This document shows positions 1 to 10,900 of a stretch of 64,000 bases of DNA, one piece after another. The notes under the pieces are model-generated. The model made no database searches and was not told where the DNA came from. It saw only the letters and a list, made by a program, of their open reading frames with translations. A program made the position numbers and the translations under genes. The stretch lies in NCBI GenBank assembly GCA_946965045.2, contig OX337232.1:186001-250000 (forward strand). Reading direction: 5' to 3'. The first letter of the stretch is position 1. Each line of letters starts with the position of its first letter. The DNA is from Epithemia pelagica (taxonomy: Eukaryota; Bacillariophyta; Bacillariophyceae; Surirellales; Surirellaceae).

Positions 1-703
1 CGGTTGTCTCGCAATCCTTGATTGGTCCATCGAAATCTTCCAGCCGAGGAGTCAAAGACGTTGATGCTCCTGTATCAATCACTACAGGAAGGTCGGCATC
101 ATCGGCTGCATTGAGATAGACTGACATGCGTTGCTGCAGCAAAGGTGGCAGTGATCCTTGTTTGACTTGGGAAGGCACAGCACCAGTCAGCTTGGCAGCA
201 GCAATCATTGCTTTCTGCATGCGTTTCTTTGGTGCATGACTTTTGGAGAAAGGTGACCCACTCAGTACCCGTATAGCGTGGAACTGGGCTAGAGGATCTG
301 GACCTTTTCTTGGCCAAGGCTTGAAGATGGCATCTTCCAGCTCCTCCATCGTTCCAAACCAACGAGAAAGTCGCTCTGATGTTCGATCTGGCGGCTCCTC
401 TTGTTGTATTGTCCACGTTGTAGGGACATAGATTCCTTGGAAGTTAAACTCATAGCTATCCGTTGCACTTCTTCGTGGTATGGTAGCTTTCTTGTGTTTC
501 GGTTTCTTGCCTCGCCTTGCGCGTCGTCTTGGAAGGCGCGCTCTGGCTTTGGTAAAGGGAGTCCGTTGAATATCAATCGTACCAGCCCATGTAACCGTCG
601 AATCCGTTACGACGTTAAAGGCCATACTCTGTGTGGTAAAGCGCCGTCGTACGTGATAAATCCGAGTCTTGCGACGTCGTCGTATCTGGTTGGGACCAAA
701 CAT
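1..703 (-). CDS. Copia-like retrotransposon pol, N-terminal part (protease), partial
   Basis: This open frame runs off the left window edge, so it has no visible stop. It starts at the ATG at 703 (MFGPNQIRRR) and is basic at first. It then reads through GIYVPTTWTIQQEEP and RWFGTMEELEDAIF and reaches VVIDTGASTSLTP near base 70. The D-T-G-A-S core is the active-site motif of a retropepsin, which cleaves retrotransposon polyproteins. It lies downstream of the gag gene on the same strand, about 260 bases beyond the gag stop and in a separate frame, as expected for a Copia/CoDi-type element. Integrase and reverse transcriptase would lie outside the window. Seen: the frame and the motif. Inferred: the start codon, and that pol is a separate reading frame; a spliced or frameshifted gag-pol is possible. 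Confidence 0.72.
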   Translation of the reverse strand, partial: MFGPNQIRRRRKTRIYHVRRRFTTQSMAFNVVTDSTVTWAGTIDIQRTPFTKARARLPRRRARRGKKPKHKKATIPRRSATDSYEFNFQGIYVPTTWTIQQEEPPDRTSERLSRWFGTMEELEDAIFKPWPRKGPDPLAQFHAIRVLSGSPFSKSHAPKKRMQKAMIAAAKLTGAVPSQVKQGSLPPLLQQRMSVYLNAADDADLPVVIDTGASTSLTPRLEDFDGPIKDCETT

Positions 704-964
704 CGCACGCGAAAAAGGGTTGCGTCCACGTGCACCTCCCTCTCGCAAACAGATGGAGACGAAAGACGCACAAGCGAACGGACAAAGGGGGCAATACTGT
801 GACTCAAAGGACAAGGCCCAGTGCATCATGGAACGAAAACACAAAACGAGGATCACAGAAAAAGAAAACAACAACCAAACTGAGGTTACCCAGGTATCCC
901 TCCTGGGAAGAGAGGTTTGAGGGAAAGGGTGGCCTGCATCGACACGAGGTCGACGGCCACGCCA

Positions 965-2431
965 TCAAGATAAGTTCTGCACCTGGGTCATTAAAGACTC
1001 AAGGGTGCGCTCAAGAACGCGACGAGACTGAGCGTGGGTCGTCGCAGCAGAGCCAGTGGCAGCAACATTGGCAGTGGCACCAGCAAACCGCACTGGGGAG
1101 GTCGAGGTCGAAGAGTCGGTTGCTGGAGCGGCTTGATCATTGGCAACATTGCCTTGAGGCTTGTTCCAACGTTTGGTAGTGGCATCCCAGTGCATGGTTT
1201 TGCCATCAATGATGCGCTTGCCATTCTCGTCGGACGAAGGAGGGCGCCACTTGTTAGAGCTACGGTTACGATCGCCATTGCCGTTGCCAGCGCTGGCCTT
1301 CTTCTTGGCCTGATATTTTTGACGATTGGCCTCAATGAGGGCTTCGTTCTTTGGTTTGGGGCAGTCCTTGATGGTATGTTCCCCACCACAGTTCCAACAG
1401 ACGGGCTTCCATTTCCGAGAACCGCCTGAATCAGCCGTGAGGCCACCAGCCGTGAATGTAGAGGGGCTTCCCCGTGTCTTGCTCCCCGTCCAATCGTTGG
1501 AGCGACAAAGGGAGAGATATTCTTGCTCGGCTAGATCCAACAAGGCTTCAACAGAGGGGATCTGGAACTGTGCTTGGGTAGATGGCGTAGAGCGAGTCAA
1601 GGCGCCAGCAATGCGTGCTTGGCTCTCAATTAGCTCAAACACTTTATTAAACTGATCCACGGAACTAGTCTGTAAGACCTTTAGAACCGTTTTAGAGAAA
1701 TCATCGGGAACATTCGAAATTGCCTCCAATCGTTCGTGAGCACCGAGGATGAGGCTTACGATCTTAGAAACATTCTCCCCACGGACTTTAGAAATCTTAA
1801 GATTTTCAACTGTGTCTACAAGATTCTTCGTTGCTTGTTCGGTGTGGGTCACGAGAAGCTTCATCATGATCACAAAAAGTAAAGGACCACCTTGCTGTTC
1901 GGTCTTGTAACGTTTGTACCGTTCATAGACCTTGGTCCAAAGGGAATTCTTCATGCTGGCCTCAAGTTGCTTCGCGGTTAACATTAAGTTTTCACGATAC
2001 CAAGACTTACTCGGCCATGTGGAATACCACTCGTTACTGGCAGCGACTTCTTCTTCTGAGAGATCTGCATAGAACAGATATAAATCCTTGGGTGTCGTAT
2101 TCGTCTTGAGGTTCGGTCCTGTTCCATCAGGTACAACAATAGTAAACACATCATGCATGTCGTACGTAATATGTTGGCTCTTCAGACGAGACACCAAAAG
2201 ATTCAAATTGTAACACTCCTCCAGCTGTTTCACGTCTGTGATGTTAGCTGATAGGAGATCAAACTTGGCAGGGGTTGAAGTAGCAGCCTTCGAGAAGAGT
2301 TCCTGGCGCTTCTCTGCACCCATCCCTTCTCGGTCTTCTTTCTTGAACAGGGCTGTCTCCACATCTTCAGACCGTGTGGCACTTGTGTTCACTTCAACCT
2401 CTTCTCCGTTAATAATTACTTTATTACTCAT
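965..2431 (-). CDS. Copia-like retrotransposon Gag with CCHC zinc knuckle
   Basis: A frame of about 488 residues starting at the ATG at 2431 (MSNKVIINGEEVEV). The frame is open further upstream, but only a TTG is available there. The N-terminal two thirds are helical and charged, typical of the capsid part of diatom Copia Gag proteins. The sequence CWNCGGEHTIKDC is a CCHC zinc knuckle, the nucleic-acid-binding motif of Gag. It is followed by a basic stretch rich in K, N and R (NRQKYQAKKKASAG, NRSSNKWRP) and a Ser/Thr/Ala-rich tail. Gag would form the particle that packages the element RNA. It is followed on the same strand by the protease frame at 703-1. No long terminal repeat can be assigned because the partner end is outside the window. 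Confidence 0.85.
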   Translation of the reverse strand: MSNKVIINGEEVEVNTSATRSEDVETALFKKEDREGMGAEKRQELFSKAATSTPAKFDLLSANITDVKQLEECYNLNLLVSRLKSQHITYDMHDVFTIVVPDGTGPNLKTNTTPKDLYLFYADLSEEEVAASNEWYSTWPSKSWYRENLMLTAKQLEASMKNSLWTKVYERYKRYKTEQQGGPLLFVIMMKLLVTHTEQATKNLVDTVENLKISKVRGENVSKIVSLILGAHERLEAISNVPDDFSKTVLKVLQTSSVDQFNKVFELIESQARIAGALTRSTPSTQAQFQIPSVEALLDLAEQEYLSLCRSNDWTGSKTRGSPSTFTAGGLTADSGGSRKWKPVCWNCGGEHTIKDCPKPKNEALIEANRQKYQAKKKASAGNGNGDRNRSSNKWRPPSSDENGKRIIDGKTMHWDATTKRWNKPQGNVANDQAAPATDSSTSTSPVRFAGATANVAATGSAATTHAQSRRVLERTLESLMTQVQNLS

Positions 2432-2503
2432 CGTTTCGATACTACTTAAACTTGAGTCTTCAGAGGACGACCAACCTGGTATTCTCGTGGAACCGGAATC
2501 CAA

Positions 2504-3824
2504 GCTTGAGTCTTCAGCAGCTGCTCCTACTCTGAGAAAGTCAGCTATCCTTTCAATTCACTGGAAAATCGCAACGAAACCACCTGGTTCTTGCTTCTTC
2601 GACGCACCACCGTTCTTTAAACGGGCTATCGAAACTGGTAGGTCTTGGGGACTTCAACGGCCGCTTGTACGGATTTCCTCAACGTCAAACGCTTGAACTG
2701 GTCCACCAAATCGTTATGGTCTTTTCGCAACAGGCTTCAATGCGTGATGCTTGGGCTCATAACCTGAAAAGGGTATGTATTCGTAAAATTATGATAGAAG
2801 ATTACCTAGTTCGTACGTTCCTAAAAGATATGCAAGTAGTGCGTCATCCAGAGTGTGAGGCTGGTTGGGCAAGGTGACGTCGACCCTATACGTCAGCCCT
2901 ATGGCTAGTCTCCATTAGGTCGCGCCCTTTTCAGGCGATGGAGAGGTGCACCAGGCATCGGCTGTAACTGCTCGCCGACGAACTCGAGATGGGTTGTACT
3001 CAATTGGTGCCAATGGCCAGTGTCAAGGACAGTCGCATTGTCTGTGACCACAAAACGTCCAGCCTGTACCAAAAGGGTTTACGGATTGGGTAGTTTGTGG
3101 TGACATTGTCCATTTCGTCGGTCATGTCATGCTGCCACCTAATCTTTCCACTTTTGGTAAGAAGGGGGACTGCCCAGTCCTTCTTGTTGTTAAACTTTCC
3201 TGAACTGTTTGTCTGATCATGAATCTACTCTCAAAGGTTTTCTTGACATTGTGGGAATGCCTCTGCGACAATGCCACTGGTGCATGATGCAATGTCTCCA
3301 GTGCAAGGATTGACTCGACTGCACCTGGAACAGTGTTGACTTGCCAAACAGAGCCGGCTCAATCGTCAAGCAGGCGCATTAGCGTCTCTTTTTTTGGAGG
3401 CGACACTTAGTTCTTCTTGTTTCTGACGTGTACGTTCGCACTCGACTTAACATCGGACGGGCTTTATCTTTAGAGTATATAGCAGTGATTGCATGCCGGA
3501 AACCCCCATTCCATCATGCTGCGTCGCTCGCTTCAAGGCCTAGATTTGTAAGAGCGGACTGGTGCGCTGTGCTCTCATTGTCTCTGATTGGTGCGAGTTC
3601 TTTGAATACTCATGATGTGATCTGTTCACGCCGTAGAAGGCACCGATGGCGTATCGTCATGGTTTGAGTCCTCTACCTATCCGTAGCTTCTTCAGACCCA
3701 CCGAGAAATGTTTGCGCGACCAACCAGAACGCCAGCCAATTTCCCATACGAGACCTCCCGTGTGGCGCAGTCGCAAAGGCGACATGATTTTCTATGTGCG
3801 CAGGATGCTATAATGGATCTACTC
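2504..3824. other. Retrotransposon leader and decayed sequence, no intact gene
   Basis: The part next to gag (2504-2780) is probably the untranslated leader of the Copia-like element. I could not find a primer-binding site or an LTR boundary. From about 2870 to 3420 the minus strand has scattered coding-like stretches with stops (see the possible reverse-transcriptase fragment). From 3420 to 3824 I see nothing I can name. Confidence 0.4.
3030..3205 (-). pseudogene. Possible decayed reverse-transcriptase fragment
   Basis: On the minus strand one frame reads KKDWAVPLLTKSGKIRW, then DMTDEMDNV, then NYPIRKPFWYRLDVL. This resembles the region of Ty3/gypsy-type reverse transcriptases where a W-x-P-hydrophobic stretch and a K-x-G-x-I-R-W segment precede a Y-P-I/L-x-K pattern. 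Stops lie on both sides, so it is at most a relic. The resemblance is by eye only and the family is uncertain. Confidence 0.25.
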
Positions 3825-4544
3825 CTACAGCATAGGAGTTGTTTCTAGAGGAGTATCTAAATAATAGGAGTAATGTATTCTTTCCATGGACAAGAGCGCA
3901 AAACAATCAGTGCAAGAATTCCACAGTTTGACCAACTTGGACACTGCCCTTGCTCTTGATACAAAGCACAGATCCCCATTCATAAACTGGCGACCATCGG
4001 TTGCTTGCTTAGTCATACAAGCAGATTTCAAAGATCCCTGGGGAATGACCTTAATGCTGACCTCTCCCGTCACCCCCTTGAAATATCCAGTTCCACCCGT
4101 CACAGAATTGATGTCGGAGAGCGGTTGGTAGTCTCCGGCAATCGTAATCTTGCCCTTGTTGTAAAACACATAGGTCCCGATACATTGAAAGACTGGACCC
4201 TCAGCGGGAGTGGAGAGGACTGTGCAGACTCCCCTGGATCGTCCAATTTCGGGACCCTCCCTCATCTCCGTGTAGGGATTGTAGTAAAACAAGGGATCGT
4301 CAAAAATGGTTCGATCCCCTGGCACAACGCTGGTCTCCGATTCCCAATCCCGAGTCACTCCACTGGAAATGGAGGCCACCAAAATTGTATTGTCGGCCTT
4401 CTTGCTTCCCTTCTTGCTCTTTTTCTTATAGCTGCCGCGTTTACCAAGGTTACGCCCTTCATCTTGAGCCGCCTGGGAGAGTTCGATCAGCCATGTCAGG
4501 CAGAGGGTAAGGAGGAAGAATGCAGTTTTCGTGTTCGTCTTCAT
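3825..4544 (-). CDS. Secreted dirigent / allene-oxide-cyclase-like protein, copy 1
   Basis: About 240 residues. The chosen start is the ATG at 4544 (MKTNT), because the neighbouring paralogue begins with the same residues; another ATG lies one codon upstream and a longer frame reaches 4613. The N-terminus is a signal peptide (FFLLTLCLTWLIELSQA), so the protein is expected to enter the secretory pathway. A basic linker (KKKSKKGSKK) follows. The core then has the pattern of the AOC/dirigent barrel: PGDRTIFDDPLFYYNP, GRSRGVCTVL, FQCIGTYVF, KITIAGDYQPL and NSVTGGTGYFKGVTGEV. Known members of this barrel fold guide radical coupling or cyclise oxylipins; which applies here is unknown. The C-terminal 75 residues have no counterpart I recognise. 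It lies about 650 bases from copy 2 on the same strand, as a tandem duplication. Confidence 0.72.
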   Translation of the reverse strand: MKTNTKTAFFLLTLCLTWLIELSQAAQDEGRNLGKRGSYKKKSKKGSKKADNTILVASISSGVTRDWESETSVVPGDRTIFDDPLFYYNPYTEMREGPEIGRSRGVCTVLSTPAEGPVFQCIGTYVFYNKGKITIAGDYQPLSDINSVTGGTGYFKGVTGEVSIKVIPQGSLKSACMTKQATDGRQFMNGDLCFVSRARAVSKLVKLWNSCTDCFALLSMERIHYSYYLDTPLETTPML

Positions 4545-5195
4545 CATGTTGGATCTTTGTATGGATATAGGAACGAGGAACGTTGAACCTTTGTTGAATT
4601 TGGATTTGGACAAACTATGACCGTATTGGAATTATGAATTATTTTATTTGGGTTCGCCGACCGCGAACTCCAGAAAAACGCCTCTCGCAGGCTCACGTGC
4701 CAATATTTAAAAGAATACGTTGTGTGACTGAGTGTGACCACAAACCGCAACTTTTTACTCCAACGTCGAGCGGCCTGGAGGGCGTGACCATGACCATGGT
4801 CGTTGTTGTTCGCGCCGGTCTGTCGCAACGGCTGGGTATTGTGGGCCGGCGGCCCGCAACTGGTTGCGCATGCGACTCGAATGGTATCTTGTATCTTTGA
4901 ACCTTTTTTCCAACCCGAAGAAGTAGCGACACTGTGGTTCAATTCCCCTCTAGCTAGAGCGCAATGGTCAATGGATCTCCTCCATACTCCTACAGTTTCT
5001 AGATCTTCAATCTTCATGCATAACATCTACCTAACTCATGATTATTGATTATTTTTTCTCTCCACTGACTACTACTGAGCAACAACAATCAGAGTGTCAC
5101 CTGAATACAGTTTGTCCAACTTGGACGAAACAAACACTGCACCTCCTGCTCTGGATTCAACCATTCCTGTACACGGACGCCTACGTACGTAGTCC
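4545..5195. other. Intergenic region between the dirigent-like copies
   Basis: It holds the promoter side of copy 1 and the 3' side of copy 2. Bases 5072-5195 still resemble the coding 3' end of copy 1 on the minus strand but out of frame with copy 2. A GC-rich palindromic patch (gggccggcggcccgc) lies near 4841. No other gene is visible. Confidence 0.5.
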
Positions 5196-5744
5196 TTAAT
5201 AATCATCCAAGGAGATTTCAAAGACATTAATGGGTCGATCGATGCAACCCGTAATCTTGACCTCTCCGGTCGCACCCTTGAAGTGTCCCGTGCCACCCGT
5301 CACGGAATTGGTGTCGACAAACGGCTGGTAGTCTCCGACAATGGTAATCTTGCCCACGTCGTAAAAGACAAAGGTTCCGACACATTGAAAGACGGGAGCA
5401 GTCATGGCATTGGGAGGAGCGGCCAAGGCGGTGCAGACGCCGCGGGATCGTCCAATTTCGGGACCCTCCATCATCTCCGTGTAGGGATTGTAATAGTACA
5501 AGGGATCGTCAAAAATGGTACGATCCCCTGCCCCCACGTTGGGGGGATTGGCCCAATCACGAGTTTGTCCTTGAATCTCGGAGGCCACGATAATTGTGTT
5601 GTCGGCCTTCTTCTTGCTTCCCTTCTTGCTCTTTTTGCCTTTCCCAAGATTACGTCCTTGTTCTTGAGCCGCCGCCTGGGAGAGTTCAATCATCCCAGTC
5701 AGGCAGAGGAGAGAAAGGAGGAACAATGCAGTATTCGTCTTCAT
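5196..5744 (-). CDS. Secreted dirigent / allene-oxide-cyclase-like protein, copy 2 (altered C-terminus)
   Basis: 182 residues from the ATG at 5744 (MKTNTALFLLSLL). It has a signal peptide, then the same lysine-rich linker (KGKKSKKGSKKK) as copy 1, then the barrel pattern: AGDRTIFDDPLYYYNP, IGRSRGVCTAL, VFQCVGTFVFYD, KITIVGDYQPF and NSVTGGTGHFKGATGEV. After GEV the two copies part. Copy 2 carries about 10 extra bases relative to copy 1, so its frame ends early at 5196. The bases that continue the homology (SLKS, then SSKLDKL against SKLVKL in copy 1) are left in another frame down to 5072. The catalytic-type barrel is complete, so copy 2 may be functional and copy 1 the altered one. A small unrecognised intron is the alternative. 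Confidence 0.68.
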   Translation of the reverse strand: MKTNTALFLLSLLCLTGMIELSQAAAQEQGRNLGKGKKSKKGSKKKADNTIIVASEIQGQTRDWANPPNVGAGDRTIFDDPLYYYNPYTEMMEGPEIGRSRGVCTALAAPPNAMTAPVFQCVGTFVFYDVGKITIVGDYQPFVDTNSVTGGTGHFKGATGEVKITGCIDRPINVFEISLDDY

Positions 5745-7937
5745 GATGCTGCTGATGATGATGGGATCTAGGTAGGAGTAATCGTATCCTTGTTACTTGT
5801 TAGGGGTTTGCCAAAACTAGGACCGAATTTTTTGTGGTCTTGATTCTTGATGATACATGATACCAAACCGAGTTCGGCACTGGAAAATGGTGGAAAACAC
5901 CTTCAGTCTTGCGTGCCCGAAGAATACAACACGTTAAATGCCGGCCGTTGTCCGCGCCTGTCCATTGCAGCCGCTGTTGAATTATTATTTCGAGTTCCTT
6001 GGTTGGCGCAACTTGTACTTGGAATTAACCGCAACACGAATACATATGATTCAAAATTCAAAGTCGTTAATTATTGTGGTTCGAATTCCACCGGCCAGGA
6101 TGGCGCGAGTCGCGAGGTCTCCGGCCGTTGTCCACGCCCGTCGGTCGGAACCGATGCCAGAGAACGGAAATACTGGAGTGGAGACTGGACACTGGACACA
6201 CTCTGAAAATGAACTTCCTTCCTGTTGCTGTTCGACAACTTCAACGATGGTTTGTGTGGATCGTACCTTACACAATGAGTGACAAGAGCATTAGACCAAG
6301 AGGCAGCAGTCCAAGGCCTTTATGTGTTGATCTCTAAGGCGCCTGCCTTGATTGGAAAGGGTTGACTGTCTCTATTCGCCCTGTCCATGTCGGCTCCTGG
6401 AATCACTCAGCATTGTCGAAAAATTCGTGTCCCAATATCCAGATGTTGCCATGCCATGAAAGCATGTCCACGTGGAGCAATGGGCCAGAGGGCAATCCTA
6501 GTCTCCTTTCTCTATACCCCTCATCCAGCGGAATGCAAGGCGACAACGACAGGTTGAGGACCACCTTTTTTTTGGAAACGACTGCTCCAACCCAAGTCAG
6601 TCTTCTTTCTTCGGAAAACGACTCGAAGGTATGACAGAATATGCCCATGTTTTTCTGGAATGCTACTTCCACTTGCTTGGTCTTCTCGAAATGGACGACC
6701 CAGGAGTGCCCATGCCAGGTGCACCTCTCCGGATCACCCTTCCCCACAAACTCGGCAACGGCTGCTTGGCTCGAAACGACATGCCTCCTCCTGGAGGAAT
6801 CGAGTGCCCTTGTATTGCACCTCTGGTGGGTGACAAGATCCAGACTGGTCACTATTGCATGTGTGTGGGACTTTGCAATCTCACTTTCTCTTGGTGCACG
6901 TGTCGTAGTAAAGTATCCTCTCTAGATTGATGCAGCACTCGATGGATGGATGAATGGAAACAATGGTTCCTAACTTTGGAAGGAACGAACCGGACTGGCT
7001 TTGGAACACCAAGAAAATGACGAGAGAATCCAACGGTGTTGTTGGGACGGGAACAAACACTGGAATCTCCACCCCGGCATTGTTTTGTTTGGCTTTTACG
7101 AAACCCCATGGAATGCAGTGTGTGCCTGTCCACCAGGACCACAATCGTTGTCTCTCTCTCACCGTTTCTGGAATTGAAAAATGTCCACAACACAGGGCAG
7201 TTTCGTTGGGACCAAGTGCTCCCTATCAATCATGGTGTTGGCTCCAAGGTCGTGGAAAAAAGATGGGGATCGTAGCATTCCTAGCTCGTCTGTCCGCCCA
7301 CCCAGTCACGAGTGTCTATGGCAACCTGCAACGACTCTCCTTTTGCTACTCCATCGGCTATGGTCTGGACGAGAATAATGAGACAGGCGGATGCGAGAAG
7401 AGGGATCCGACCATGTGAATGTGAGATTCCACACACACACAAACCCATTTTTTGCAACACAAGGAAACGGACACACGCACTCTCTCTCTCATTTTTTTGG
7501 CTCGAGACCATTTTGAAATCCAGGCAACCAGCAGTCCCGCAGCATTGTCAACGAACCAATACTTTTGCAACCACAACCACGACGACAAGTCTCCACCATT
7601 CATCTTCACAAAGCTTGTTGTGGTTCGATTGATTCGCACCACTGCTCCAGACTGGAACGAGCATCGTGGCTGCCACCTTCTTTGGTATATAATAGTAGTA
7701 CGAGTGGTACGTACCGTCGCACACAATCCTTGCCGAACCATACCACAACGACTGGAGTATACCGTGTGGTCACGTTGTGTGGTTCGTTGTTGGTGTCGTG
7801 AAATGGTGGGACTCCTCACACCGTCATTTCTTCTTTGTTTGATACCACAGCACAGAAAGAGAGTCGTCCTTGGCTGATCGAATCGGAACCGAAACAACAG
7901 CAGCAACTCCCCAACAAACAAGAACAAGAGGAGGAGG
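5745..7937. other. 2.2 kb without a confident gene
   Basis: Several frames of 60-150 codons overlap on both strands between 6360 and 7420, but none shows a motif, and none is clearly favoured by base composition. One frame at 6403-6852 on the minus strand and one at 6631-6930 on the plus strand are mutually exclusive. A short motif, ccggccgttgtcc, occurs twice 180 bases apart (about 5941 and 6121). Bases 7430-7930 are the likely promoter and leader of the large plus-strand gene at 7938. Confidence 0.35.
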
Positions 7938-10900
7938 ATGGAATCCCGACAACGACCACAAGAACCGCAGCACGACTCCCTTCTTTGGGACACCACGACG
8001 ACGAGTCGTCGTCGTACGACCAGTCCTGCGAGGCGAACCAGCCACCGGATCCACACCACAGCCCCAATCGCAGCGGTCGGTACGGCTTGCAACGCAGTCC
8101 CGTTCTGGCGGATCCACACAAAAGAAGAGAAGGAGGAGAAGGAGACTGTCCTTTGGATTCCCAACTACAAGAAAACGGACCAGGAGGAATCGAACCAGTC
8201 CCCGAACGACGACGACTACGACAAGACCAAGAAGGACCAAGAGGAGTACCGCCACAAGGGAATCCCGAATGGCTCGTGGCTGCTGGGCGTGGGAATCATG
8301 GTCATTGTCATGGTTCTGGGAGGATTCCAGCCGCAGGGACTCGTTGCCAAGAAGGAGCAAACCGACCAACAAGGCTCTTTGGCTACCTTGAACCAGTACG
8401 TTCCCTTTGGATCTCGTCGACAAGCCGAGCTCCCGGCTCCACTCCAGGCTATGTACCGCCAAGACCAAAAGACGACGACGACTCGTCGTTCGAGTAATAG
8501 TAGTAGTTCTACCAATCGCTCGAAAATGAAGGATGATGAGAATGAGACTACAACGACGGCTGGTGGTGCTTGGTTTCGGAGCGATTACAATTTGGTCCAT
8601 GTCCTGCATACCGAATTGTGGTCGCACAGTCCTTCTTCCAAGACGACTCGACGACAGCGACAAGATCAAGATTTGCCTGCTTTTGCTTCGTCTCATGCCT
8701 TGGATCGGGCGCGATTGGACTTGTTGCAAACCTTTACCATTCCCAGTTTGATGCAGCAAGACAATCAACAATATTTGTGGATGATTTGGATTGTCGGGGA
8801 CAAGAATCCAGCAGCCAATCCGGAATTGTGGCACGAATTGTTCCAGTCCCTCCAACGTGTGCCCCAAGCCATTGTCGTGCAAGTGTCGACGTCGTCATTC
8901 AACCGTCATGGTCGTTTGCCCTACAAGACTGAAACCATTCGAACGGCGTATGGCGGTGGTGGAAATTCGCAACCACAGCATCACCATCCCTTTTCGCAAC
9001 GTCCCACCTGGACTCTCTGGCGTCCATCGACCCTGACCAACCTCGAGAGCCTGGTTCTTGTTACACCAAAACAAAAGGACGATTGGGCCTGGAATCCCCT
9101 CGAGCCGCCCACAACGGGAGAAATGTGGGGAGACAACGAATCGTCCTCGTTGGTTCATCAGGCCAATCACGTTGAGGCCTGGTCCCTGTTCCTAGACTAT
9201 GTGCAAGCCTCGCAAACGCGTGTGGCGCTCGATACCTGGTTGGAAGCCGACGATGCCCTGTCGTTTGATTTTGTCGAAACGGTGCAAGCCGAAGTGGCGT
9301 ACACGTATCAAGATTCCCACAAGGATTCGGATGCTGCGAAACAAGAGCAGGATAAGAATGGTGACAAGGACAAGGAGGAGAACGACCCAGTGCCCTCCTC
9401 CTCCTCCTCAGGGATGCAAGTGTATTGTCCGGAATTTCATGCCGAATGGCGGTACTTTGGCGCGTCGTCTCCTCCACCCTCTCATGGTCGTCGTCGTAAC
9501 CAGCCCAACGTTGGTGAGGCAGCCACCGACTCCCCAGAAACCAACGACAGGAACAACAACAAGAAGGGCCGTTCGGACTATAATGATAATAATGAGTTGG
9601 GACAATTGGTTCATGTCCACAATCGTCGATTTTGCATTGCGTCTGGTTTGACCGTGGCTCATCCCCTTCCTTCTCCTTCTTCTCCTTCTTCTCTGGAGGA
9701 CGACGGTCCGGACGAGGAGCAAACTCGTGGATCCTCCAAACGACAACGACGACGACTCCAACAACGACGACCACGACACTTGTCACCCTGCAACGAAGCC
9801 CAACACCATGACGATTGTCAAGATCGAGACCGTTCGTCTAGCACCATCGGTCATGTGCTCACCATGTATCGTGGCAAGGGAAAGGGAGGAAAAGGAAAGG
9901 GAGGAAAAGGAGAGGGCGGATCCAAAAAGTATTGTGACGACAAGAACGAAACGGAGAAATCTAGCAAACAATCAAAATCCAAGAGCAAGGCGAGCACCAA
10001 ACCAAACGAAGCCAAGAGTCAAAAGGGCGAGGACCACAAGTCGTCGTCGTTGTCGTCTTTGGAGGCAACCAAAAAGAAGAAATTGTCCTTGTTGCGGGCC
10101 TCCCCTGCCTTGTTTCAGCCACAAGAGGTCCAGTCGCAATCGCAAGAAGACGAGTTGCTATCATCCTCGACCGACATGTTTGAAACTTCCTCGTCGTCGG
10201 CGTCTTTTCTTTGGAATCTCTTTGACGTGTCGGACTCAAAAAAGAAGAAGAACAAGAAGAACAAGAAGAACAAGAAACCCAAACAGCCAAAGGATCGACA
10301 ATTACTTCTCGCCGGATACCACAATGTGACTCGAAGCATCAAGCACAAAACGACGAACAAGAGCAGCAGCAGCAAAATGTCCAAACAAGAGCCGTCTTCC
10401 TGCAAGAACAAGAAGAAGGAAAAGTTGTCGTGGATTCCCACGGGTACCGCCACCTTGATGACGAATCGTAGTGGTCCCTTGTATTACAATGCCGCCAATT
10501 ATTCGGCAACCTGTCCCCGTGGATCCTATTATTGTCGGGGTGCATCGTCTTCCTTCCACGACGAGGATGACGATCCGGACACGTGGTTTGCCGACAAGGA
10601 ATTGATCAATCATCAAGACTTGATGCATGCCACCAATAGCAGCAATTCGTCGAATCCTGGACCGTGCGCCGTGTCCGTGGTGTGTCGTCCAACGCGGGTC
10701 GACACCGACGACTGTCAGTCGGAGGAAGATGACCATGTGGTGTGGTTCAATCTCCATCTGGTCCATCCATCTGGAACCCAGGTCTACGACTTTGACGTCG
10801 AATATGTCGGAACCCAAGCCTTTGCCGACTTTGTAGCCTACATGAAACGCCAAATGAATGGTGATTCGTGTCCTCTCCGTGACGACGACGACGACGACAT

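Noticed and set aside
6078-6095. ttcgaat loop flanked by gtgg and ccac, resembling a tRNA T-arm
   Set aside because: The stem does not pair correctly for a seven-base loop and no acceptor or anticodon arm can be placed.
6403-7229. Overlapping frames on both strands, possibly a cysteine-rich or host gene
   Set aside because: Several frames compete, none has a motif or splice signals that I could support.
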